Source: Deltaproteobacteria bacterium (GTDB lineage Bacteria; Myxococcota_A; Polyangia; Polyangiales; Polyangiaceae). Taken from it: 48,244 bases of DNA. Shown here in pieces: positions 18,560 to 27,506 of this stretch. How positions within the stretch are numbered: position 1 is the first letter of the stretch; the number at the start of each line of letters is the position of its first letter. The stretch lies in NCBI GenBank assembly GCA_016209145.1, contig JACQWT010000046.1:7564-55807 (forward strand), written 5' to 3'. Position numbers and translations under genes: made by a program. The notes beneath the pieces were generated by a model. It was not told where the DNA came from. It saw only the letters and a program-made list of their open reading frames with translations, and ran no database searches.

Positions 18560-20487
18560 ATGCCGCCCGATGAAACCGCCGCTGAGCAAGGCTCCGAGCT
18601 GCAGGCCGTGGGCCTGGCCGAGTTGCTGCGCCACACCGAACGTCTCGTGGCCGAAGGCCATGCCGAGCAGGCCGAGGCGCTGCTGCGCGGCTTGGTCGCG
18701 CAGCTCGCCCCCGTGCACCTTGCGCTGGGCCGGCTGCTGCTCGGCAAGGGCGAGCTCGACGGTGCCATCGCGCTGCTCGGCGTGGCCGCCCTTGTGCAGG
18801 GACGGTCCCTCACGCCGTGCTCGCGCTCGGCAGCGCGCTCGCCCGGGCGGGCCGGCCGGCCGAGGCGGCCGAGGTGCTGGAGGCGGCGGGTCACGAGCAC
18901 CCTGGCTCGCCCCCGCTGCTGCGCCTGCTCGGCACCAGCCTGCTCGCCGCCGGCCGCTTGGAGCAGGCGCTCTCCTGCCTGGAGCAGGCGGCAGCGCTGG
19001 CGCCGGAGCACCCGGGCAGCCACCAGGCCCTCGGCGTGGTGCTGGCGCGGCTCGGGCGCTTCTGCGCCGCAGCAGAGAGCTTCCGTCGCGCCGTGTCGCT
19101 GGCGCCTGCGAACGCCGAGGCATGGAACAACCTCGCGGCCGCCTGCCACGACCAGGGCCTGCACGAGGAGGGCCGGCGCGCCTCGGAGCAGGCCCTGGCG
19201 CTCGCTCCCGACTCACTGCCGGCCAGAGCTAACTTCCTCTTCTACGCCAACACCGACCCGAGCCTCGCGCCGGCCGACCTGTTCGAGCGGCACCGGAGCT
19301 GGGGCCGACGGCTGGAGCAGCTCGTCGCCCCCGACCGGCTGCCGCATGGCCCCCCGGCCGAGCCCGAGCGCATGCTGCGCATCGGCTACCTCTCGCCCGA
19401 CCTGCGCGGCCACTCGGTCGCCTTCTTCATCATGCCCCTGTTGCTGCACCACGACCGGCGGCGCTTCGAGATCGTGGGCTACTTCGACCACGCCGCGGCC
19501 GACGCCATCACGGCGCAGATCCGCCCGCGGTGCGACCTCTTCCGCGAGGTGGCGCACCTTGGCGACGCCGCCCTGAGCCAGCTCATCCGACAGGACGACG
19601 TGGACATCCTGGTGGATCTCGCCGGCTACAGCTCGGGCGGCAGGATGGGCGTGCTGGCGCGCAGGCCGGCACCCGTGCAGGTGAGCTACCTCGGCTACCT
19701 GAACACCACGGGGCTCTCGACCGTGGACGCCCGGATCACCGACGCGCTCGCCGATCCGCCTGGCCGCACCGAGGGGCTTCACACGGAGAGGCTGCTGCGG
19801 CCGTTCCCGAGCTTTCTCTGCTACATGCCGCCGTCAGCGGCTCCGCAAGTGGCCGAGGCTCCGTCGCTGCGGGAGGGCCGACCGACCTTTGGCTCGTTCA
19901 ACCACTTGCGCAAGCTGAGCGAGGCGGCGGTGAGGCTGTTCGCCGCGGTGCTGCGGCAAGAGCCAGGGGCGAGGCTCCTGCTCAAGTGCTGCTCGCTCGG
20001 GGAGCCGGCCTGCAGCTCGCGCGTCAGAAGCTGGTTTGCGGCCGAGGGCATCGAGGGCGACCGGCTGGAGCTGCGCGGGCCGCAGGCCGCGCTTGGCGAG
20101 CACCTGGCGAGCTACGCGCTGGTGGACGTGGCCCTGGACAGCTTCCCGTACCACGGCACGACCACGACCTGCGAGGCGCTGTGGATGGGGGTGCCAGTGG
20201 TGACGCTGGCGGGCAACAGCCATCGGAGCCGGGTCGGGGCGAGCGTGCTCGGCAACGTGGGGCTCGGGCAGCTTGTGGCCGAGAACGAGCAGGGGTTCGT
20301 GGAGCGGGCAGTCGAGGTAGCCCGGGACGTGGCCTGGCGCGCCGAGCTGCGGGCCGGGCTGCGGGAGGGGATGGCGTGCTCGCCACTCATGGACGGGGCG
20401 GGCCACGCGCGGGCGCTGTGCGATGCCTACGTGCAGTTGTGGCGTGGCTGGTGCGCGCACGACGCGGCTGGCGGCGGAGGCAGCTAG
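18560..20487 (+). CDS. TPR-repeat O-GlcNAc transferase-like (GT41/SPINDLY family) glycosyltransferase; frameshift at ~18800
   Basis: 18560 frame gives TPR residues through ~18800, then the 18817..20487 frame continues HAVLALGSALARAGRPAEAAEVLEAAG...MLRIGYLSPDLRGHSVAFFIMPLLLHHDRRRFEIVGY...PAPVQVSYLGYLNTTGLSTVDARITDALADP...YHGTTTTCEALWMGVPVVTLAG. Confidence 0.88.
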
Positions 20488-20541
20488 AGCGCTCAGGCTC
20501 GGTGGCGTGGCCGCGAGCCCGAGCCCCGAGGCGGCTCGGCG

Positions 20542-20645
20542 AGGTCGCCACGCGAACGCCCGTATTCCGCGCACTCGGGGCCCGACCTCGGCCAGGTCGC
20601 CATGCGAATGCCCGTATTCCGTGCACTCAGGGCCCGACCTCGGTC
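20542..20645. repeat. Tandem repeat, 2 copies, 52-bp period
   Basis: aggtcgccacgcgaacgcccgtattccgcgcactcggggcccgacctcggcc / aggtcgccatgcgaatgcccgtattccgtgcactcagggcccgacctcggtc. Confidence 0.85.
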
Positions 20646-22188
20646 CTGACCCCGGCCCCGGCCCGCGCCCGCACCTCGCGCTCCATGCGCCGGAGCAGCC
20701 CATCGGGCTCACGGATGGCGAGGGCCACGATCTCGTCGGCACGCTGCTGCGTGTCGCTCACGGCGAAGCAGCGCATCTGCGGCGCATTGCCCGAGGGCCG
20801 CAGGTGCGCGATGTCGCCGCCCGCGAAGAGCACGCGCACGCCGTCGAGGAAGTTGATGCGCGCCACCGGGCCGAAGCCATCCGCGGCGGTGAAGTACCGC
20901 CCCAGCGCGGCCGCGAGCGCCCGCGCCCCGGCGGCGCGCGGATCGGCGTCGTCGAGGACCAGTGCCGGCACGCCGCCGGCGCGGCTTGCGACCACGGCGC
21001 CAGGGCGCAGCTCCAGCTCGAGCATCTCGGGATCGGCCGGGCTCAGGGCAGCAAGGATCGCGCGGCTCGCCTCCGGCGGGAACCGGTCGATAAGGCCGGC
21101 CCGCGTCGCACGGGGCGGAAGCTCGCCGAAGAGTTCTTCGCGATCCATGACGACCCGTCCCAGCTGGCCGTGGACGACGGAGTGATCGAACGCCTGCTGG
21201 AAATTCATCCAGGCGCGGTCCTGGAGGAAAAAAACCAGGACGGACCGGCCGCCACCGTGCCCAGCACGTCGCCGCGGCGAAAGCGGCCCGTCTCGTCCAC
21301 GACGAGCGGCCGGTCGCCGTCGCCGTCGGTCGAGACGAGAGCGTCGGCGCGGTGCTCCGCCACGAGCGCCGCGTAGCGAGCCTCCTGCGCAGGCGAGATG
21401 TCCTCCGTGTCCACGGGCACGAACTCCTCGCTGCGCCCGACGGCAACCACGTCCGCGCCGAGCGCTGCGAAGATCTGCACCAGCAGATCGCGTCCCACCG
21501 CGCCGTGCTGGTAGACGACGATGCGCCGGCCGGCAAGCGGACGAGCGTCGCCGAAGGCGCCCGCGTAGCGCGCGACGTAGGCCCGCTCGGCCCCGGGGTG
21601 GGCCGGCTCCGGCTCGAACCGCCGCTTGAGCATGCCGCGCGCGTCGAAGGGGCTCTCTTGCTCGCCCTGCGCATACGCGGCCGTGCGCGCGGCGCCGACG
21701 GCGGCGATGATGCCGGCCTCGTCCGCCTTCAGGATCTCGCCGCTCTTGCGGTAGAACTTGACCCCGTTGCGGTCGGCCGGGATGTGGCTGCCCGTGACCA
21801 TGACGCAGGCCATCGGCTCCTTGCCGGCGCCGGGATCTCGCCGCATGGCCCAGTGTGCCAGCGCCGGCGTGGGGATCCGGCCGCAGTGTACCGGGCGCAG
21901 GCCGGCGTCGCGCGCGGCGCGCGCCACGGCGCGGGCGATGCGCGGGCTACTCTCCAGGCCGGTGGTCGGATCGGTCAGCCGCAAATCTTCCGCGATTGCC
22001 AGCGCCTCACCCGGATCGAGCTCGGCGCGGCTCTTGAGGTACGCGAGGAAGCCGCTCGTCGCGACGCAGATCTCCAAGTCCGTCATGTCGCGCACGAGAC
22101 CGCGCAAGCCGCTCGTGCCGAAGCGAAGCTCGACGGGCGTATGCTCAAACCACGCCGGTGGCCCGATGCTGGACTGCCCTGGCTGCAT
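20627..22188 (-). pseudogene. Phosphohexomutase (phosphomannomutase/phosphoglucomutase family), frameshifted at a T7 tract and apparently lacking domain III
   Basis: N-part 21205..22188: RFGTSGLRGLV, VMVTGSHIPADRNGVKF, STDGDGDRPLVVDE; C-part 20627..21208: RPSGNAPQMRCFAVSDTQQRAD; no EANGGF/GEESGH-type sugar-binding motif in between. Confidence 0.75.
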
Positions 22189-22243
22189 GTGCGCGCTCCT
22201 GCTCGCCGTCGCGCCGAGCGCCGCGGCCTCCGCCCCGCCCCGC

Positions 22244-23161
22244 TCAGCGACCCCAACCGGGGGGGTATCCCGCGCCCGGCGGGTATCCGGCGCCCGGGGG
22301 ATAGCCCGGGGCGGGCGCCTGGCCCATCCCCGGCCCTGCCAGCCTGGCCTCCGAGGGCAGGAGCTTGGGCGCAGTCGGCGGGATCGGCTCGCCGCCCTTG
22401 GCGAGGTAGTCGGCGTAGATCTGATAGCGCAAGTGCAACATGCCGATCATCAGGATGACCGAGGCCGGGTAGATCCCGATGCCACAGCACAACAGGCCCA
22501 CGAAGCTGATGCCGAAGGCGATGAAGGCGTAGATCAGATTCGCGACGAATACCCGCACCCACGTTGCCTTGGCGTAGGCCCAGAGCTTGCCGAACGCGAG
22601 CGCGCCGCCGATGTCCTCCATCAGCTCCGCGCGCGTCTGGGCGGCGCCCACCACCGCCTGGGAGAAGAGCATGAAGGCCACCGCGAACAGCCCGAACAGG
22701 GCGAGCGGCACGAACATCAGCGCCGGCTCCCTCGTCACGTTCACGAGCACGGCGCCGAGCACGAAGGACGCGAAGTACGCCACCCCCACGACGAACCCGA
22801 TGGGGAAGGCGACGACGAGGTTGGCCACGAAGGGCTTAATCCCCCGCTCCACGTAGTGCATCAGGTCCGCGAAGTCGAGCTTGGGCACCGGCGTGGGATG
22901 AGCGCGCACGAGCCGCTGGAAGATCTCGCAGAACCACCCCATCAGCGCGATCGGCCCGACGATCGGGATGATCATGAAGACGAGGCCAATCAACACGTTC
23001 GACTTCCAGTCCGGACTGGCGAAGGCGAACTTGACGGCCGCGACCGGGCTCACGCCGGCTGTGGCCTGGGCTCCGGGCGGCATCCCGGGGGCCGGGGCCG
23101 GGGGATAGGCCGGCGGCGCGGGGCCAGGGGCGTAGGCTTGCGCGTAGGGGGGCGACTGCAT
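22244..23161 (-). CDS. DUF4013-like multi-pass membrane protein with Pro-rich N-terminus and GYPPGA C-terminal repeats
   Basis: Several hydrophobic helices (VLIGLVFMIIPIVGPIALMGWFCEIFQRLV, FVVGVAYFASFVLGAVLV); GYPPGAGYPPGAGYPPGWGR tail. Confidence 0.78.
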   Translation of the reverse strand: MQSPPYAQAYAPGPAPPAYPPAPAPGMPPGAQATAGVSPVAAVKFAFASPDWKSNVLIGLVFMIIPIVGPIALMGWFCEIFQRLVRAHPTPVPKLDFADLMHYVERGIKPFVANLVVAFPIGFVVGVAYFASFVLGAVLVNVTREPALMFVPLALFGLFAVAFMLFSQAVVGAAQTRAELMEDIGGALAFGKLWAYAKATWVRVFVANLIYAFIAFGISFVGLLCCGIGIYPASVILMIGMLHLRYQIYADYLAKGGEPIPPTAPKLLPSEARLAGPGMGQAPAPGYPPGAGYPPGAGYPPGWGR

Positions 23162-23183
23162 AGGCGGGGATGCTAGCAGATTC

Positions 23184-24119
23184 TCACCGGTGCTCCACTG
23201 CGCCGGCCAGGAGCGCGGCGACCGACACGACGTGGCCGCCGCGCTGGGCGAGCTGTAGGCTACGCGGGTGTGAGCTCGTGCCGCTGACGCTGGTGAGCAA
23301 GCCCGAGCCGTACAGGGCGTCCAGGGCGCCGTCGGGCAGCACGAGGTGGCTCGCCACGGCGTGCAGCTCGCTCGCGCCGCCGTCGCGGTAGGCGCGGGCC
23401 GCCTGGAGCAGCGACGAGCCCGTGCGGATCATGTCGTCGTACACGATCACGACCTTGCCGCTCACGTCGGCGTTGATGCCCGTCACCGCGAGCTCCCCGC
23501 TCGCCGGATCGCGCCGCTTGTAGACGAAGGCCGGCTCCGCGCCGAGGCGGCGGGCCAGCCGCTCGACCCACTTGGCGCGCCCCGCGTCGGTGGCGCCGAG
23601 CACGTACGGGCGATCCTGGGCGGCGCGCGCGATGGCCGCGGCGAGCACGGGCGCCGCCCAGACGTGGTGCGTGACGTGGGCGTCGCCGAAGTACAGCTCG
23701 ATGCCCTCGGTGTGCAGATCGAGCAGGAAGATCCGCGTGCCTGCCTGGCACGGCGGAATGGCCGAGATGAGCCGCGCGCGCGTCTTGGCTGTCACCACCT
23801 CGCCCGGCCGGCTCGCGCGCTCCATCGTCGAGTAGCCGAAGTAGGGCATGACCAACGAGAGCGTGCGCGCGCCCGCGCGCGAGATGGCACAGCCCAGGTC
23901 GAATAGCTCGAGCCAATCGTGCTCGCCCGGCGTGCCCCCCAACAGCACCACGTCACGGCCCCAGGGATCGTCGAGCAGGCGCAGGTAGCGCTCGCCGTCC
24001 GGGAAGAGCTTGCGCTCGACCGCGCCACGCTCGAAGGCGGCGGCCGCGGCGAGCTCCGGGGCGAGGTAGTCGTAGGAAGCGATGGAGAAGAGCAGCTTGC
24101 GAGTCTCGGATGCGCTCAT
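23184..24119 (-). CDS. prs: Ribose-phosphate pyrophosphokinase family protein
   Basis: FPDGERYLRLLDDPWGRDVVLLGG, YFGYSTMER, LLDLHTEGIELYFG, GKVVIVYDDMIRTGSSLLQAARAYRDGGA (PRPP loop). Confidence 0.92.
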   Translation of the reverse strand: MSASETRKLLFSIASYDYLAPELAAAAAFERGAVERKLFPDGERYLRLLDDPWGRDVVLLGGTPGEHDWLELFDLGCAISRAGARTLSLVMPYFGYSTMERASRPGEVVTAKTRARLISAIPPCQAGTRIFLLDLHTEGIELYFGDAHVTHHVWAAPVLAAAIARAAQDRPYVLGATDAGRAKWVERLARRLGAEPAFVYKRRDPASGELAVTGINADVSGKVVIVYDDMIRTGSSLLQAARAYRDGGASELHAVASHLVLPDGALDALYGSGLLTSVSGTSSHPRSLQLAQRGGHVVSVAALLAGAVEHR

Positions 24120-24134
24120 CGCAGCTCCGTCGCG

Positions 24135-25124
24135 CTACACCAGCATCCGCACGCCGTGGCTCGCATCCTTGGTGCCGATCTCGAGCGCCGCGGCGCGCGT
24201 CGTGAGCACGAGCGGCGCTCGGCCCGCCAGGGCCAGCCGCAGGCGGCCCTCGGCGATCTTGGAGTTCAGGCAGTACGTCATCGCGCCGTCCGGGTTCTCG
24301 TAGTACAGGCCCGCGAAGTCGCGCGTGGGAGCAGACAGCTCGCCCTCGATGTGCCCGAGGTCGCTGTGCGCCCGGAAGCTCCAGGAGCGCGGCGTGATGG
24401 TGGCCCGGGCGCGCAGGATGTCGGCGGGCCGGTTGAAGTCGTAGCGCACGCCCCGGTGGCGCAGGCACAGCACCGTCAGCGGCGGCAGGAGCACCGGCCC
24501 CACCTTGACGCGCGCCGTCACTCCCTCGAGCACCGCGTCCTCGCCCTCGTCCCACTGGTTGCAGTGCGCCCAGCCGTAGAGCTCGGCGTGACGGCGGCCC
24601 CAGTTGTGCCCCTGCATGCCGCGCCAGCCCTCGACCTCGACCTCGGCCCCGCCCACCGAGTAGCGGCCCACGAAGCGGGAGTCGGGGTGAGGCGTGACGA
24701 GCTTGGAGCTGGGGAGCCTGCCCTCGTACATCCGCGGATGGAAGAAGGGCACGAGCGGCGGCGCGTCCGTGGTGAAGTCCAGATCCCACGAGATCCTCCG
24801 GCCGCCGCTCTCGACCGCGCCTTGGGTGTGGCCCTCCGCGAAGCACAGCGCGGCGACGCGGGCGCCCAGCGCCTCGCGCGAGAAGCTCGCCTCGCGCCAC
24901 GCGGCGATCTGCTTGGTGGCGACGTGCTCGCCCTGGCGGTCGAAGGCGATGGCCCATGCCTCGGCAACCGGCTCCGCGACCCCGCGGCGGTCGAGAATGG
25001 TGGCCTTGAGCCACAGAGCCCGGCGGCCGTCGGGTTCGTTGAGCTTGAGGAAGTAGCTCTCCACGTGCCCGCGCCCGGCGTGAGCCGGGTCGAAGCGAAC
25101 CGCGTTCCAGTGCTGTTCGGTCAT
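24135..25124 (-). CDS. Hypothetical protein, possibly AttH/tocopherol cyclase-like beta-barrel
   Basis: MTEQHWNAVRFDPAHAGRGHVESYFLKLNEPDGRRALWLKATI...GWRGMQGHNWGRRHAELYGWAHCNQW. Confidence 0.7.
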   Translation of the reverse strand: MTEQHWNAVRFDPAHAGRGHVESYFLKLNEPDGRRALWLKATILDRRGVAEPVAEAWAIAFDRQGEHVATKQIAAWREASFSREALGARVAALCFAEGHTQGAVESGGRRISWDLDFTTDAPPLVPFFHPRMYEGRLPSSKLVTPHPDSRFVGRYSVGGAEVEVEGWRGMQGHNWGRRHAELYGWAHCNQWDEGEDAVLEGVTARVKVGPVLLPPLTVLCLRHRGVRYDFNRPADILRARATITPRSWSFRAHSDLGHIEGELSAPTRDFAGLYYENPDGAMTYCLNSKIAEGRLRLALAGRAPLVLTTRAAALEIGTKDASHGVRMLV

Positions 25125-25189
25125 CGGCGTCAGGTCGCGATTCGGCCAGAGCCGCCGCCGGAAAGCAAGGGGGTCGGGCTCGCGGCCGC

Positions 25190-25957
25190 CTACGGCACCT
25201 TGCTCGGCTCGGCGATCGCGCCGCCCGCGCGCACGTAGTCCGCGATCCGCCGGCCGAGCGCGGTGTCGGCCTCGACGCAGGCGCGGCTCACGACTCCCAT
25301 GCTCGCGCCCTTGCACTCCTTGGCCAGCCGCAGGTACGCCTCGTTGATGGCCCCGTCCCGGCGCAGCGCCTCGCGCATCTCGACCTCCAGGCGCTGCCAG
25401 ACGATGCGCGCGCTCTTGGGGCGCGGCGCCGGCTGCAGGGTGAGCTCGCCGTCCGCCAGCGTGACGCACGCGCCGTCCCAGCGCAGCACGTCGTAGCCGC
25501 CGCCGGCGCCGCTGACCTGGATGCCACCCGCGCTCTCGGCGCGGCGGCGCAGGACCAGGACCTCCTCGTCGAACTCCAGGGTTTCCTCCGAGGCGCCCCC
25601 GCCGGAGGCGTTCCAGGCCCGCACCTTGCCGCGCAGGTACCCGCGCGTGAACGGTGAGCTCTTGTGCAGAAGCGCGAGCGCGACCGTCGGGTAGTCCCCG
25701 TCGCAGAGGCGAGCGGCGAAGGCGGGAGCGGGCAGGCACAGCTCCGCAGGGCCGGCGGCGCAGGTGCGCAGCAGCCTCTCGGGCGCGGGCTTGGCCGGCG
25801 CGGCGGAGGGCGCACGGGAAACCGGCGCGTCCGTCGCGGCGGCGGGCGCGCTCGCACAGGACGCTGGCGTCGCTGGCTCGGCCGGCACCGGTGCGGTGCC
25901 GGCGCAGGCGAGAAGGGCGAGCGAGGCGACGATGCCGATGCTGTTTTCCCGCCGCAT
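25190..25957 (-). CDS. Putative lipoprotein
   Basis: MRRENSIGIVASLALLACAGTAPVPAEP lipobox; coding-like globular remainder. Confidence 0.75.
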   Translation of the reverse strand: MRRENSIGIVASLALLACAGTAPVPAEPATPASCASAPAAATDAPVSRAPSAAPAKPAPERLLRTCAAGPAELCLPAPAFAARLCDGDYPTVALALLHKSSPFTRGYLRGKVRAWNASGGGASEETLEFDEEVLVLRRRAESAGGIQVSGAGGGYDVLRWDGACVTLADGELTLQPAPRPKSARIVWQRLEVEMREALRRDGAINEAYLRLAKECKGASMGVVSRACVEADTALGRRIADYVRAGGAIAEPSKVP

Positions 25958-26077
25958 GCCGCCAGGGAAGCGCCGCGCGGACAAGGCGTCAAGCGCGGGC
26001 GCCGGCAAGATCTCGCTTGTGCCCGTGCGCGACCGGGGCCATGCTGCGGCCCTCGCTACGCCAGGAGAGGGAACCCC

Positions 26078-26683
26078 ATGACGACGAAGCAAACACTGGC
26101 CGGGATGCTCGCACTGGTGGTTGCCGCCGCGCCGCTGGTGGCTGCTGCGGGCTGCAAGCTTCTGAAGAAGGGCGAGGAGACCAAGCCCGCGACAGCGGCG
26201 CCGGCAACGGCCGTGCCGCCACCGCCGCCACCCACGACGACGGCGGCAGCTTCCGAGGGCGATGTCAAGACCGACTACCCCAACATGATCCCGCAGCGGG
26301 AGACCGTGCGGCTGCTCAGGAATTTCACCGTCTATGCTGCGGCCGACCCCAACTCCAGGAAGATCACCGGCTTGGCCGTGGGGACTCTGGTCAACCTCAA
26401 GGCGAGCTACGGCGGCGAGTGGATGCTCATCGACTGGCCGAGCGGAGTGGGGCAGCTCTCGCCGGGCTGGATCCAGGTCCGGCTGGTCGACAACCGCGTC
26501 CAGAAGGTGGAGACGCCGGTCGATGCAGGTGTCGCGGATGCGGCCGCGCCCGTGGTCGATGCGGGAGCCCCAGTGGACGCGGGCACGACCGCGGCGGTCG
26601 ACGCGGGCAAGCCGGAGGAGAAGGCCGACGCCGGCCACAAGCGGCCCGTTTTCAAGATCCGCCTGCCCAAGGCGACGAAGTAG
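26078..26683 (+). CDS. Putative lipoprotein with SH3-like domain
   Basis: MTTKQTLAGMLALVVAAAPLVAAAGCKLLKKGEE; VRLLRNFTVYAAADPNSRKITGLAVGTLVNLKASYGGEWMLIDWP. Confidence 0.75.
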   Translation: MTTKQTLAGMLALVVAAAPLVAAAGCKLLKKGEETKPATAAPATAVPPPPPPTTTAAASEGDVKTDYPNMIPQRETVRLLRNFTVYAAADPNSRKITGLAVGTLVNLKASYGGEWMLIDWPSGVGQLSPGWIQVRLVDNRVQKVETPVDAGVADAAAPVVDAGAPVDAGTTAAVDAGKPEEKADAGHKRPVFKIRLPKATK

Positions 26684-26706
26684 CCGGCTTCGGCGACGCG
26701 GCTCGC

Positions 26707-27123
26707 CTACTCGTAGCGGACCTTGGTCGGATCGACGCGCGGCGGGGGCGCGATCGCGTCCGTGTCCGCGTCGGCGTCCGCGTCGGCACCGTGGCTGTCT
26801 GCCCCGGCAGTCGCGGCGTCCGCGGCCACGGCCGGCCCGGAGGCCCCACCTTCGTTCTCTGCCACTCGCTCCGGCGCCTGGACGGCCGGGGGCGGGATGT
26901 ACGGGCGGGGCACAGTGACGGCGTGTGCCACCCGGGCGATCTCGGGGAAGTGCGCGGCCGCCTGGGCGAGGAAGGCTGCACGCTCCGCGTCGCTCGGAGG
27001 CTCCACCCGCGCGCCTGCCGCGCGCAGGGCCTCGGAGAGCCGGTAGTACCAGGCCGCCATGGAGGCGTGGGCCTCCAGCAGGTTGCGCAGGGTCTCCTCG
27101 CTCACGATGACTGGACCCGCCAC
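26707..27123 (-). CDS. Small hypothetical protein with acidic Asp/Ala tail
   Basis: VAGPVIVSEETLRNLLEAHASMAAWYYRLSEALRAAGARVEPPSDAERAAFLAQAAAHFPEIARVAHAVTVPRPYIPPP; GTG start inferred. Confidence 0.6.
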   Translation of the reverse strand: MAGPVIVSEETLRNLLEAHASMAAWYYRLSEALRAAGARVEPPSDAERAAFLAQAAAHFPEIARVAHAVTVPRPYIPPPAVQAPERVAENEGGASGPAVAADAATAGADSHGADADADADTDAIAPPPRVDPTKVRYE

Positions 27124-27208
27124 GGCGCGACCATAGCAGCTACCGGGCTCGTCTTGGGGCCGAGGTATGCCGCGCGCGGTGGTAGTATGCGGTTCCGGCA
27201 AGGACTTG

Positions 27209-27401
27209 CCGGTCAGGGCGAACGGGGTTGGGGCCCCGTTCGCGGGGTCTGGGGCGAAGCCCCAGCGTGGAATTCTCGCCGCGGACGGCTCGCCTGGGGC
27301 TACAGTGCGGAACGGCCGCGGGGCGTTGCCGGTCGCGTCTGCCCGCTCCGTTCGCGCAGGCGTATCGGTTTCACCGTTGAGCCGCAAGCGCAGCCCGCGC
27401 G
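27209..27401 (+). repeat. Intergenic hairpin repeat family A, copy 2
   Basis: ccggtcagggcgaacggggttggggccccgttcgcggggtctggggcgaagccccagcgtggaattct...aacggccgcggggcgttgccggtcgcgtctgcccgctccgttcgcgcagg. Confidence 0.85.
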
Positions 27402-27506
27402 TAGTATACTTGCGGCCGGCGCTGCGGGGACTACCATCTTCCTCGGCTTGCGGCGGGCGCCGAGGGCGCGCACGGCTCGGCCCGCCCCGCGCCAGGACGA
27501 GCGAGC

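Noticed and set aside
22244-22330. GYPPGA repeats as a mobile or regulatory repeat
   Set aside because: In-frame Pro/Gly-rich C-terminal tail of a membrane protein, common and unremarkable.
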